Shown here one piece after another: positions 35,910-44,695 of a stretch of DNA of 64,000 nt. The notes beneath the pieces are model-generated. The model was given only the letters and a program-made list of their open reading frames with translations. It did no database searches and was not told where the DNA came from. Numbering within the stretch: position 1 is the stretch's first letter; every line of letters starts with the position of its first letter. Origin of the DNA: Bin5 sp034422415 (GTDB taxonomy: Bacteria > Chloroflexota > Anaerolineae > Caldilineales > Caldilineaceae); the NCBI GenBank assembly GCA_965202955.1, contig OZ241871.1:620001-684000 (forward strand), read 5' to 3'. Position numbers and translations under genes: made by a program.

Positions 35910-36806
35910 GTGACCGCCCGGTTGGTCGACTCTTCTGCATGGCGGCAGCGGTCCTGGATAGTGCGGCCGGTAGTCCGCATATTGGTCGTCTATCTTCCGA
36001 TTGCGGCATTGGCGCTCCTGTTCACCCTCCCCTTGATCTGGCTAGTCAGCAGTTCCCTGAAGCCCGAGACGCAGGTATTCGAGTTCCCCCCGCGCTTCAT
36101 CCCCCGCGAGATCAGGTGGGCCAACTATCCTGATGTATTTGCTCTGTTTCCGTTTGTGACTTCTGCGCGCAATACGCTGGCGGTGGTCTTTGGCGTAATG
36201 GCCGGACGCCTGCTTACTTCCAGTATGGCCGCGTACGCCTTCGCCCGGCTTCGCTTTCCAGGGCGAAATGCACTCTTTGTCGTCGTGCTGGGCACATTGA
36301 TGATCCCCTACCACGTGACGCTGATTCCCCAATACCTGCTCTTTCGCGATTTGGGTTGGCTGAACACGTTCAAACCGCTGATCGTGCCCTACTGGTTCGG
36401 GGGCGGAGCTTTCTTCATCTTCCTTCTGCGGCAGTTCTTCCAGACGATTCCCACCGAATATGACGATGCCGCGCGCATTGATGGCTGCGGCTTCATCGGC
36501 ATTTACCGCCGCATAATCCTGCCTATGTCGTTGCCGGCGCTGGGGACGACCGCCATCTTTACCTTCATGTGGGAGTGGAACGACGTTCTGGCTCCGCTGA
36601 TCTACCTGAACACGCCGGACAAGCGAACGCTTGCAGTCGCATTCCAGGAGTGGCAACGGATTCCCCACGGTTCGGACGCAATCAGTCATCCCTGGAACCA
36701 GATCATGGCCGTCGCCTTTTTGGTCTGCCTGCCACCCTTATTTGTTTTCTTCTTCGCTCAACGCTACTTCATCCAAGGCGTCGTCATCAGCGGCGTCAAG
36801 GGTTGA
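35910..36806 (+). CDS. CUT1 sugar ABC transporter permease, MalG-type (system 1)
   Basis: A 298-residue permease beginning with GTG after GGAGG. It shows PLIWLVSSSLKPETQVFEFP, the FARLRFPGRNALF segment, the EAA loop EYDDAARIDGCGFIGIYRRI and the conserved C-terminal FFFAQRYFIQGVVISGVKG typical of MalG-like subunits. It completes transporter system 1 except for the ATPase, which is not in the window and is probably a shared MsmK/MalK-type protein encoded elsewhere (inference). Confidence 0.93.
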   Translation: MTARLVDSSAWRQRSWIVRPVVRILVVYLPIAALALLFTLPLIWLVSSSLKPETQVFEFPPRFIPREIRWANYPDVFALFPFVTSARNTLAVVFGVMAGRLLTSSMAAYAFARLRFPGRNALFVVVLGTLMIPYHVTLIPQYLLFRDLGWLNTFKPLIVPYWFGGGAFFIFLLRQFFQTIPTEYDDAARIDGCGFIGIYRRIILPMSLPALGTTAIFTFMWEWNDVLAPLIYLNTPDKRTLAVAFQEWQRIPHGSDAISHPWNQIMAVAFLVCLPPLFVFFFAQRYFIQGVVISGVKG

Positions 36807-37024
36807 ATTCTGCGGATGCCGCCTCAACCGAATCGGCCTCACGCGCCGAACGCGCAGAGATACACTGTCCTCTGAATGGAATGCAGTCCGCCCCGGAGTC
36901 AACGCTGTGCACAGCCAAATCAGAGTCTCCCCGCACACATCCTTCAAGGCGGCAATTCTTGTTGACAGGCCGAAGTCGGAACGCATCGGCGTGAAGGCAC
37001 ACCGATTAGAAGGGAAGTGACGAA

Positions 37025-38473
37025 ATGACGCACAAGAACAGGCCCAACATCCTGATCTTTGTAATGGATACCCAATCGGTTCGCAATATGACGCCGTACG
37101 GCTTCCACAAGGAGACCACGCCGAACATACAGAAAATCGCCAATGAGGGGATAGTTTACGAGAATCACTTCGTGACCGCAGCCTGGACTGTGCCTTCATT
37201 TGCGTCGCTTTTCACCGGCAAATACCAGTCAGGCCACGGCGCTGGTGCGTCCTTCAACTTTTTGTCGCGTGAGATACCCACCCTGGCCGAGACTCTCAGC
37301 CGGGCCGGATACCAGACTGTCGCACTGGCAGAGGTTACAGCGGCATCGACAGGCTGGGTCAGCCAGGATGAATCCGATTTGTGCCGGGGATTCCAAGAGT
37401 TCATTCCCGTCTTCCGGCACGGCGAGGTGATCAACGCGGGCTCAGAAGCCAGGCCCATTTTCAAGTATGCCGAAGGGGAGGACTCAGGCTCCACCAGAGC
37501 TCTCCGACTGGTCAAGGAATGGTTTGAGAACAGATATGATGCCGAGAAACCTTTCTTCATGATGATTCGATGCACTGACCCGCATCTGACAGTCTGGGCG
37601 CCCCAACCGTTTCGCAGCAGGTTCCTGCCCGAAGGCGTTTCCGACGAGGAAGCCCTTGAAGTGAATCAAGACGTATACCTGCAATGTATGGGACTCGTCC
37701 CGGACCGGCCGGACGGCTACATGATTGAAAGAGACTGGGAGATCCTCAAAGGGCTCTATGATGGTGAAACCGCGTGCCTGGATCACAGGATGGGCCTGCT
37801 CTTCGATTTCCTGACAGCCAGGCAGATTCTCGACGATACGCTGCTCGTCATCACCGGCGATCATGGGGACCTTTTGGATCGTGATGGCTTTCTGGGACAC
37901 GAACCGCTGGCGCTGTTCGACGACCTGCTCCACACACCGCTGATCGTTCGCTGTCCCGGCGTTGTGCCGGAGGCAACGCGGGTCAGCCACCTTGTGCAAA
38001 TTTGCGACTGGTTCCCTACAATTCTTGACCTGTTAGAACTGGAGGAAACCGCCGTCAGACAGGAAATGCAGGGCGTCAGCCTGATTCCGACCTGGGCCGA
38101 CGAGCCGGTCAGAGAGTTCATCGTCGCCGAACATCAGCCGCTGCTCCTAGAAGCGGAATGGTTTATCGACAACGACATGGATTTCCGGCCCTGGATGCAA
38201 TCGCTGAAGACCTTGCGCACGCTGGATTGGAAATACATCTGGTGCTCCGACGGCAACGACATGATCTTTGACATAAGAACCGATCCGGGCGAGACGGACA
38301 ATCTGATAGCGACCGAGAAGTCACGAGCTTCGGCAATGCGAAAGCAGCTGGAGGGCTTTTTGCTGAGCATCGACCAGCGCGACTACGGTGATAAGGTGGC
38401 AAGACCTTACACGCCCTACATCCGCCACCTGAAGACATGGGGCTACTTCAGAGAACTGCGGTTTCCCTCCTGA
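37025..38473 (+). CDS. Sulfatase-fold (alkaline phosphatase superfamily) hydrolase with Thr nucleophile position
   Basis: A 482-residue sulfatase-like protein. The fold is evident: first metal strand NILIFVMDTQS (D15), FTGKYQSGHG after the nucleophile helix, TDPH, and the second metal cluster LLVITGDHGD plus LGHEP. At the place where sulfatases carry the C/S-x-P-x-R box for formylglycine formation it reads T55-V-P57-S-F59, so neither Cys/Ser nor Arg is present. Threonine serves as nucleophile in other alkaline phosphatase superfamily enzymes, so this may be a phosphodiesterase, phosphotransferase or similar rather than a sulfatase (inference). Ribosome site AAGGGAAG. It sits downstream of transporter system 1 and directly before the GH127-like gene (27 bp), suggesting joint processing of an imported sugar ester. 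Confidence 0.85.
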   Translation: MTHKNRPNILIFVMDTQSVRNMTPYGFHKETTPNIQKIANEGIVYENHFVTAAWTVPSFASLFTGKYQSGHGAGASFNFLSREIPTLAETLSRAGYQTVALAEVTAASTGWVSQDESDLCRGFQEFIPVFRHGEVINAGSEARPIFKYAEGEDSGSTRALRLVKEWFENRYDAEKPFFMMIRCTDPHLTVWAPQPFRSRFLPEGVSDEEALEVNQDVYLQCMGLVPDRPDGYMIERDWEILKGLYDGETACLDHRMGLLFDFLTARQILDDTLLVITGDHGDLLDRDGFLGHEPLALFDDLLHTPLIVRCPGVVPEATRVSHLVQICDWFPTILDLLELEETAVRQEMQGVSLIPTWADEPVREFIVAEHQPLLLEAEWFIDNDMDFRPWMQSLKTLRTLDWKYIWCSDGNDMIFDIRTDPGETDNLIATEKSRASAMRKQLEGFLLSIDQRDYGDKVARPYTPYIRHLKTWGYFRELRFPS

Positions 38474-38500
38474 AAAACCCCTTTTCGTAAGGAGCAACGC

Positions 38501-40390
38501 ATGAGCTATCCAGACAAGGACCTGCCCGAAATCTCTGTCCCCCATTACGCAGGCGAGCGCTATGAAGCTGATGTCCCGGATACCCTGGACCTGGTCGAAA
38601 AGGCGGAACTGTCGATTCACGCCATAACACAGATGCTCGACCCGGCCAGAGACTATCAGATGGCCACGACCGCCGAATTCGACCGACGGCCGCCCGCCAT
38701 CGGATTCGCCAGCCGCGCCCCTGTGTGCGAAGCAAAGCATCTGGAATCCCTGCCCCTGCTGCGCATCATGAGTGGAAGCGACTTCAACCTCGAATCGGAC
38801 AAGCACTTCATGGAGAGTCTTCTTCGATTGACCGCAGAGGACGGCGCCGTCTATACACCACCGTATGTGACTGACAAGCCCGAAGATCGATCGCCCGGCC
38901 GGCCACCGTTCGAAGAGCCATATGGACTGGTCGAGGCTGAAGGTCGCCTCATTCTTACGCTCTGCATCTGGTATCAGCGCGATAAGAATCCAGTATGGCG
39001 CAGGCTGGTTGAGAAAAAAATTAGGCGGTTGACGGAACTGGCCGTGGCAGAAGAGGACTTTGTCTATTTCACTATCAGAGAACCGCTCGATACGGACTTG
39101 GACGTGAGAATGTGGTTCACCGCCCGCGACAGTGCAGAGACGCTAAGAGACCCTGCCGGCGGCCGGGGATGGTTCACCGACCTGATCCGGGCCCACGAGA
39201 TAAACTTTCAGTGTTCCCGCAGTCTGTGCATCTACTACAGACTCACCGGCTACAAGCCGGCGCTTGAGCTTGCAGGCAAGATCATCAGGGGCGTACTCAA
39301 GATAACCCGGGGCTTCGAAGAGGATGGGCGCTGGCTGCTGTCGCACTTCCACACCGCCACGGCCTCCCTGCTGGCCATGTTCGAATATGCCACGCTTTCC
39401 GATGACAGGGAGCTGCTTGCGTTCGTCGTCCGTTGCTACGAATACGGGAAGGCGGTCGGCGACTCATTGGTTGGTTTCTTCGCCGAACACGCCCGCGGAT
39501 CCGGCCCATACCGGGAAGGATGGGGGGGATACTGGCCCGGTGAGGAACTGGGAGAGCATGGGTATAAGTCACTGGACGTCCGCGACAACACCTGCGAACT
39601 GTGCGAGGTAGCGGATATGGTCGGGCTGGCGCTCAAGCTGACCCTGGCTGGAGCAGGCAATTACTGGGAGGATGCTGACCGCTGGCTGCGGAATCAGTAC
39701 ATTGAAGGCCAGATGACGCACAATCAACTGCGCGTCTTCCTCGACAACCTGTACGACCGCGAACTGTTCCAGGAGCGGCCTGTGGAACCCTGGGAGAGCG
39801 ACGAAATCGAACGAGCGATAGGCGGGTTTTCCATCTCTTCCTTGCCCAACGATTGGGGCCTCAAGATGGGACACGCCTGCTGCACCGGGAACGCCTCCAG
39901 GACCTATTTCTGGATCTGGGACAGCATTCTGACGAAGCAAGGCGATCTGGCTAAGGTGAATCTGCTATTGAATCGGGCCTCTCGCTGGCTTGACGTCGAC
40001 AGCTACCTGCCCTACGAAGGGAAGGTCGTGCTCAAGATTAAAGAGACAGCCGCGATCGCGACCCGTATCCCGCGTTGGACAGACCGCGGGAAAGTATCCT
40101 GCAAGGTAAATGGGAGCCGCCGAGACTTTGCCTGGTCGAAAGACTATGTCGAAGTCAGTGGCCTGACCGCAGGCGACGTGGTAACGATCGAGTTTCCAAT
40201 GAGGGAGGAAACCCTGTTCAGCGTCATCGGGGATAAGCCCTTCAAACTGACCTTGAGAGGGAACACCGTCGTTGACATCGATCCCCAGGGGGAACTCTGC
40301 CCCCTCTATCAGAGAGACCATCTCAAACACGACAGGGCGCCCTTCAAGAAGGTCTCCCGCTTCGTTTCGAAAGAAACTATTTTATGGTGA
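38501..40390 (+). CDS. GH127-like (beta-L-arabinofuranosidase-type) helical-barrel protein
   Basis: A 629-residue protein with AAGGAG before the ATG. The central part (about 130-470) has the helical hairpin pattern of an (alpha/alpha)6 barrel and the tail (about 480-620) reads as a beta-sandwich (YEGKVVLKIKE, YVEVSGLTAGDVVTIEFPMR). GH127 enzymes bind zinc with three Cys and a Glu; here DNTCELCEV (C365, E366, C368) and HACCTGNASR (C460, C461) give the same kind of cluster, although the residue just before the first Cys pair is Asn-Thr rather than Glu-Thr. Overall similarity is inferred from motif layout only. Likely a cytosolic glycosidase for a product of the neighbouring transporter; no signal peptide. 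Confidence 0.62.
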   Translation: MSYPDKDLPEISVPHYAGERYEADVPDTLDLVEKAELSIHAITQMLDPARDYQMATTAEFDRRPPAIGFASRAPVCEAKHLESLPLLRIMSGSDFNLESDKHFMESLLRLTAEDGAVYTPPYVTDKPEDRSPGRPPFEEPYGLVEAEGRLILTLCIWYQRDKNPVWRRLVEKKIRRLTELAVAEEDFVYFTIREPLDTDLDVRMWFTARDSAETLRDPAGGRGWFTDLIRAHEINFQCSRSLCIYYRLTGYKPALELAGKIIRGVLKITRGFEEDGRWLLSHFHTATASLLAMFEYATLSDDRELLAFVVRCYEYGKAVGDSLVGFFAEHARGSGPYREGWGGYWPGEELGEHGYKSLDVRDNTCELCEVADMVGLALKLTLAGAGNYWEDADRWLRNQYIEGQMTHNQLRVFLDNLYDRELFQERPVEPWESDEIERAIGGFSISSLPNDWGLKMGHACCTGNASRTYFWIWDSILTKQGDLAKVNLLLNRASRWLDVDSYLPYEGKVVLKIKETAAIATRIPRWTDRGKVSCKVNGSRRDFAWSKDYVEVSGLTAGDVVTIEFPMREETLFSVIGDKPFKLTLRGNTVVDIDPQGELCPLYQRDHLKHDRAPFKKVSRFVSKETILW

Positions 40391-40396
40391 CGCTCT

Positions 40397-40413
40397 CTCC
40401 GGTCCGTCCGGAG
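40397..40413 (+). terminator. Short hairpin after the GH127-like gene
   Basis: CTCCGG (40397-40402), 5-nt loop, CCGGAG (40408-40413), six bases past the stop. No T-run follows, so it may mark a 3' end only with Rho or processing. Confidence 0.3.
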
Positions 40414-40572
40414 TGACAATCACATATGCAGGTTCACTTTGAAAGCACCCCTCTGCCTGCACCGCATATTGTGCAAGAAAAGACGGGACGCTTGCCCCCT
40501 GATTGCGCAGATCACGGTTCAGTCGATCTGCGCGTGATCTCTTGCATTCCATAGGGAGATACACAAGAGATC

Positions 40573-41538
40573 TCAATCGACCCACTTGACGCCGCCTTCC
40601 GCCAGGCCGACCAGGAGCGGCGACCGTTCAGAGAATCCGTAGGGGCCCGCCAGGGTCAACACTCCGGCGGTCGGCGCGCGGACAGACCAGGAGCGACCCT
40701 GGTCGCGCGAGATGTACAGCCCCTCTTGCGCCGCGACCAGAATGTCCGGCTGGCGAGGAAAGTCGGGCGACAAAGCAATCGCATTGATCGCCTGATGTCG
40801 CCCATCCCCAGGTGATACCCGGCCGGTTGCGCTGGACAGCATGTCGGCCTGGGCCCGTGCCCAACTATCGCCGCGATCAGCCGAAGCTATCAGACCACTG
40901 GCGTCCGTTCCGGCGTAGATCAGGCCGTCGACGGCGAAGTCAGGTGAAACGGCCAGGTCGAGTACGGGCCCCGCCTCGACTGGGAAGTCCACCCCGCGCC
41001 AGGCCCGCCCACCGTTCGTGCTCCTGTAGACGCCGCTTTCAACTCCGACGAAAAGCGTGTCATCGCATTCGAATTGGGGCGATATCACCAGGCACAATAC
41101 ATTTCGATCAAGCAGCCCGAAGTTCGACGAAGTCCACGAGACTCCGCCGTCGTTGGAACGGAAGACCCCATCTTCGGCGGTGCCTGCAAACACGGTGCTG
41201 TCCTTGGCAAAAGCTGGCGAGACGACGAGGCACAAGACCTGCGGCGGAGGCAACGGAAGCACCGCCGCGGCCCAGTTCTTTCCGCCATCCCATGAGCGCA
41301 GCACGCCTCCCTCCAGGCCGGCGAAGAGCTTGCGATCACGCACGAATTCGGGAGAAAGACCGGCGGTGAAGACGGAGACTGCCTCTTCTGCCGGTACGGT
41401 CGATACCCAGGTCTGTCCACCATCATCCGAGCAGTACAAGCCGGAAAGAGTAGCCGCAAAGCAAATCCGATCGCGCGCGAATTCCGGCGAGACGGCGACG
41501 TCCAGAACAACATCCTCGATCCGCGATATCCGTTTCAT
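40573..41538 (-). CDS. BNR/Asp-box beta-propeller protein
   Basis: A 321-residue protein built from six repeats of about 46 residues. Each has a (V/L/I)SPxF strand (residues 17, 61, 107, 152, 198, 257) and an Asp-box of the form S-x-D-x-G-x-x-W (37-44, 82-89, 128-135, 173-180, 219-226, 277-284; the fourth and fifth are degenerate, TNGG and ADRG). This is the BNR/sortilin/Ycf48-like propeller fold, commonly a binding or sialidase-like scaffold. No signal peptide and no enzymatic residues are identifiable. It is transcribed away from CUT1 operon 2, sharing the 437-bp intergenic region, and may be co-regulated with it. Confidence 0.8.
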   Translation of the reverse strand: MKRISRIEDVVLDVAVSPEFARDRICFAATLSGLYCSDDGGQTWVSTVPAEEAVSVFTAGLSPEFVRDRKLFAGLEGGVLRSWDGGKNWAAAVLPLPPPQVLCLVVSPAFAKDSTVFAGTAEDGVFRSNDGGVSWTSSNFGLLDRNVLCLVISPQFECDDTLFVGVESGVYRSTNGGRAWRGVDFPVEAGPVLDLAVSPDFAVDGLIYAGTDASGLIASADRGDSWARAQADMLSSATGRVSPGDGRHQAINAIALSPDFPRQPDILVAAQEGLYISRDQGRSWSVRAPTAGVLTLAGPYGFSERSPLLVGLAEGGVKWVD

Positions 41539-41669
41539 CCCAGTTGACCTGTCGCGGTGTCAGCAGGCTTTCTGCGGCCCTGTCCTTGTGTCCGGCGATC
41601 GCTTGATTCGTGTCCGAACGAACGCATCTCGACAAGGGGAGAGGTCCCAACTTGCTGAGTTTTCGCACA

Positions 41670-41703
41670 TTGACAACAAGCCTTAGCCGCTATAGACTAT
41701 AAT
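41670..41703 (+). promoter_or_regulatory. Promoter-like element of CUT1 operon 2
   Basis: TTGACA (41670-41675), a 15-bp spacer to TATAGA (41691-41696), and an overlapping exact TATAAT (41698-41703) at a 22-bp spacing. One of these probably drives the binding protein at 41976, which would leave a leader of about 265 nt, like operon 1. The rest of 41539-41975 shows no gene. Confidence 0.5.
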
Positions 41704-41975
41704 ATCATTTCAGATCGGAAAGTTTCAAGGGTCTGGCGTCGCCGTCGCTGAACTAATGCCGTGCGTTGAACGAGCCGTCGTTGCGACCCCTTGAGATCGA
41801 ATTCACCAAATTGCTCGAATAACGCGGACTAAGATGGCACAGGTTCTTTGTCCTTTGTTGCGCTCATCACCGGCTCGAAAGGGGGATAATCTGAGAGAAA
41901 TCAGACAAGAGTAATCCTACCCGCCCAATTATGGCGAGGTAGAAGCTCCTCAATCTCACAAAGGAGAAGAAAGCG

Positions 41976-43364
41976 ATGGCGAAAAAGAGAGACATGAATC
42001 GACGAGATTTTCTGCGTGGTTCGGCAGGTCTGGCAGCAGGAATACTGGCCACGGCTTGCGCTCCGACCGCAACGGCTCCGGCAGAGGAGACGGCGGCGGA
42101 AGAGATGCCTGAGGAGATGGAGATCGAACTCGCCTTTTCGCACTGGTGGGGCGATTACTTCGGCGACGTGACGCAGATGATCCCGATCTTCACCGAGAAG
42201 ACCGGGGTCAAGGTGCAGGAGCAGCCCAGCCCGTTTGGCGGCTATCATGACAAACTCCTCACGCAGCTGGTTGGCGGGACTGCGCCTGACGCGTTTCTGG
42301 CCGACACCTTCTTCAACGGTACTTTCTTCCCCAGCGGCCTTTGGGCCCCGCTCGACGAAGCTCTCAATCTGGCAGACCTCGACTTTGACAAGTTCGCGGT
42401 TGACCCGTGGGTTGAGACCGCATACGAAGGCACGGTCTACGCGCTGTCCATCTTCCTGCAGGAAGCGCAGCTGATCTGGATCAACAAGGAGATGGCGGAC
42501 GAGACGGGAATCGACCTACCGGTCTGGGGCTCGGACCATTTCGACACCTGGCACTGGGACGATTTCCACAACTTCATCACGGCGGGCACCAAGCGCAAGG
42601 ACGACGGCACGATCGAGCAGTATGGCTGGGGCCAGGTCTACAGCTCGATGTGGTGGGGACCGCACTCCTGGATCCACCAAAACGGCGGAGAGCTGTTCGA
42701 TGAAGGGATCTGGACCTACCAGGAGACGGAGACGCTGATCCACGAGCCGCAGTTCGTCGAGATGATGGACCGGTTGCTCAGCTTGACGACAACCGACAAG
42801 GTAGGGCCGACGATGGCCGCGGAAGAGGTTGTCGAGGGCGGCACGTACCGTTCAAAGCTGGCGATGAGCAAGCTGGGCACGTCGGCCTTTGTGGACAACG
42901 TACTCGACTTCGAGCAGTATGTGATTCACCTGCCGTGGACGTTGCGCAAGGGCCACGGCATAGGCGCGAATCACAACGCGGCCAACGCGGCCAGCGATCA
43001 CCTTGAGGAGGCGCTGCAGCTGGTGATCATGATGGCAACCGACTGGGAAATGCAGCAGCAGTACACCAACCTGGCAGGGCAGTCTCCCTACGAGACGGTG
43101 GCGCACATCGAGGCCGCCCCCGAAGGACCGGCCAAGGACGTAGACCTGATGGCCATCTCCCGGATCGAGGGGATGTCGACGATCCCGGAGAATACCGAGC
43201 CGTTTGCCTGGCGCTGCGGCTGGTACGGCATCGAGCCGTTTGTTTTCCGTGACCGGATGGCCGAGGCGATGCAGGAAGTCCTGCTCGGCGAAAAGACGAC
43301 GCAAGAGGCGATGGACGATGCCAAGGCCGAGTTCGACGCTCACCTGGCCGATGCTCGGAGCTAG
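41976..43364 (+). CDS. CUT1 sugar ABC transporter substrate-binding Tat lipoprotein (system 2)
   Basis: A 462-residue family 1 solute-binding protein with AAAGGAG upstream, a twin-arginine signal (MNRRDFLRGSAG) and lipobox ILATAC followed by an Ala/Glu/Thr linker. Core runs FSHWWGDYFGDVTQM, FAVDPWVETAYEGTVYALSI and VLLGEKTTQEAMDDA are shared in position with the binding protein at 33227, marking the two as paralogs with different ligand-contact regions. It feeds the permeases at 43766, 44696 and possibly 46166. A long perfect stem-loop lies in the 401-bp gap before the permeases. Confidence 0.93.
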   Translation: MAKKRDMNRRDFLRGSAGLAAGILATACAPTATAPAEETAAEEMPEEMEIELAFSHWWGDYFGDVTQMIPIFTEKTGVKVQEQPSPFGGYHDKLLTQLVGGTAPDAFLADTFFNGTFFPSGLWAPLDEALNLADLDFDKFAVDPWVETAYEGTVYALSIFLQEAQLIWINKEMADETGIDLPVWGSDHFDTWHWDDFHNFITAGTKRKDDGTIEQYGWGQVYSSMWWGPHSWIHQNGGELFDEGIWTYQETETLIHEPQFVEMMDRLLSLTTTDKVGPTMAAEEVVEGGTYRSKLAMSKLGTSAFVDNVLDFEQYVIHLPWTLRKGHGIGANHNAANAASDHLEEALQLVIMMATDWEMQQQYTNLAGQSPYETVAHIEAAPEGPAKDVDLMAISRIEGMSTIPENTEPFAWRCGWYGIEPFVFRDRMAEAMQEVLLGEKTTQEAMDDAKAEFDAHLADARS

Positions 43365-43481
43365 AATTGCCGTCTGATTGATGCGGGCGCCGGCAGGCCG
43401 CTTCAACAGGAGCAAGACGACTGTTCGCGCAGGCGAGGGCGGATCAGACCGCCGAAGCTCGCGGACAACCCCAACTGCAAT

Positions 43482-43528
43482 GTCATGGAAACGCTGTTCA
43501 TGCTTCAGCGCGGCAGCGTTTCCATGAC
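43482..43528 (+). promoter_or_regulatory. 15-bp perfect stem-loop between binding protein 2 and permeases
   Basis: GTCATGGAAACGCTG (43482-43496), 17-nt loop, CAGCGTTTCCATGAC (43514-43528). A smaller hairpin GGCGG-ATCAGA-CCGCC (43438-43453) precedes it. As in operon 1, this would uncouple binding-protein and permease expression; a DNA operator is an alternative. The rest of 43365-43765 has no convincing gene. Confidence 0.65.
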
Positions 43529-43765
43529 CGGCTTTTCCCGTCACATCCAGATGTGTGTCCAGCGGCTTGCAGCAGCTTTCAGGCGGGCTGCCGAAGGCAC
43601 CGTACCTCAACAAAACGGCTCTGTGCGTCCGAACAGAATCGCGCCCGCTCGCAAGATGCATAGCCCAGGGTATCACGGGAATCTGATCACGCCGGATAGC
43701 CTACACGGGGGCTGCAGGTCCCAGTGGAGGCCGTGCGCGGGACAAGGAGAAAGGGAGAGTTTTCG

Positions 43766-44692
43766 ATGAGCGTCGACGTAGCTTGGTCAAACCGACCCTG
43801 GTGGCGTTCGAAACTTCGTCGTCAGGAGGTGTTCGCCGGTTACTTCACCATCCTTCCCTGGATCCTGGGTTTCCTTATCTTCGTCGGCGGGCCCATCCTG
43901 TTCTCATTCTATCTTTCATTCAGCGAGTACGACATCCTCAAGCCGCCCAAGCTGGTAGGGTTGGACAACTACCGGGAGATGTTTGAGGACAGGCTGTTCT
44001 GGCAGTCTCTGCGCGTCACGACGATATACGCGGCCGGCGCGGTGCCGCTGGCAGTCGTGGTTGGCTACCTGCTCGCGCTAATGCTCAACCAAAAAGTGGG
44101 GGGCCTGTCCTTCTGGCGGACCGCCTTCTACGTGCCGGCGATCGTCCCGGTGCTGGCCGTCTCCTACCTCTTCGCCTGGATATTCAATCCGGACATTGGG
44201 CTGGTCAACGGGCTGCTGCGGCAGGTCGGAGTTGAGGGACCGCAGTGGTTCGCCTCGCGCGAATGGGTGCTGCCGACCTTCATGATCATGGAGCTATGGG
44301 CCGCGGGCGGCGGCATGGTGCTATACCTGGCCGCGCTGCAGGGTGTGCCCACGTCGCTGTACGATGCGGCCAAAGTTGACGGGGCCAACGCCTGGCGCCG
44401 CTTCTGGCACGTGACACTGCCGATGACCACGCCGGTGATCTTCTTTCAATTCCTCATCGGTCTGATCGCCTCGTTTCAGCTCTTTACCGGTCCCTTCCTG
44501 GTTACGCAGGGCGGGCCGGCAAACGCATCGCTCTTCTACGTCCTCTATCTCTATCGCAATGGCTGGAAATACTTCAATATGGGCTACGCTTCGGCGCTGG
44601 CCTGGGTGCTCGTCGTCATTATCCTGGTGTTTACCCTGCTGAGTTTTCGGGTTGCGCGCCGCGTTGTCTACTACGAGAGCGAGGAGCCATAG
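43766..44692 (+). CDS. CUT1 sugar ABC transporter permease, MalF-type (system 2)
   Basis: A 308-residue six-helix permease. The ATG at 43766 follows GGGAGAG and begins MSVDVAWSNRPWWRSKLRRQ. It has VGLDNYREMFEDRLFWQSLR, FWRTAFYVPAIVPVLAVSYL and the EAA loop SLYDAAKVDGANAWRRFWHVTLP. Very similar throughout to 34980-35906, showing that whole transporter operons have been duplicated. Three bases separate it from the MalG-type gene. Confidence 0.93.
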   Translation: MSVDVAWSNRPWWRSKLRRQEVFAGYFTILPWILGFLIFVGGPILFSFYLSFSEYDILKPPKLVGLDNYREMFEDRLFWQSLRVTTIYAAGAVPLAVVVGYLLALMLNQKVGGLSFWRTAFYVPAIVPVLAVSYLFAWIFNPDIGLVNGLLRQVGVEGPQWFASREWVLPTFMIMELWAAGGGMVLYLAALQGVPTSLYDAAKVDGANAWRRFWHVTLPMTTPVIFFQFLIGLIASFQLFTGPFLVTQGGPANASLFYVLYLYRNGWKYFNMGYASALAWVLVVIILVFTLLSFRVARRVVYYESEEP

Positions 44693-44695
44693 GCG

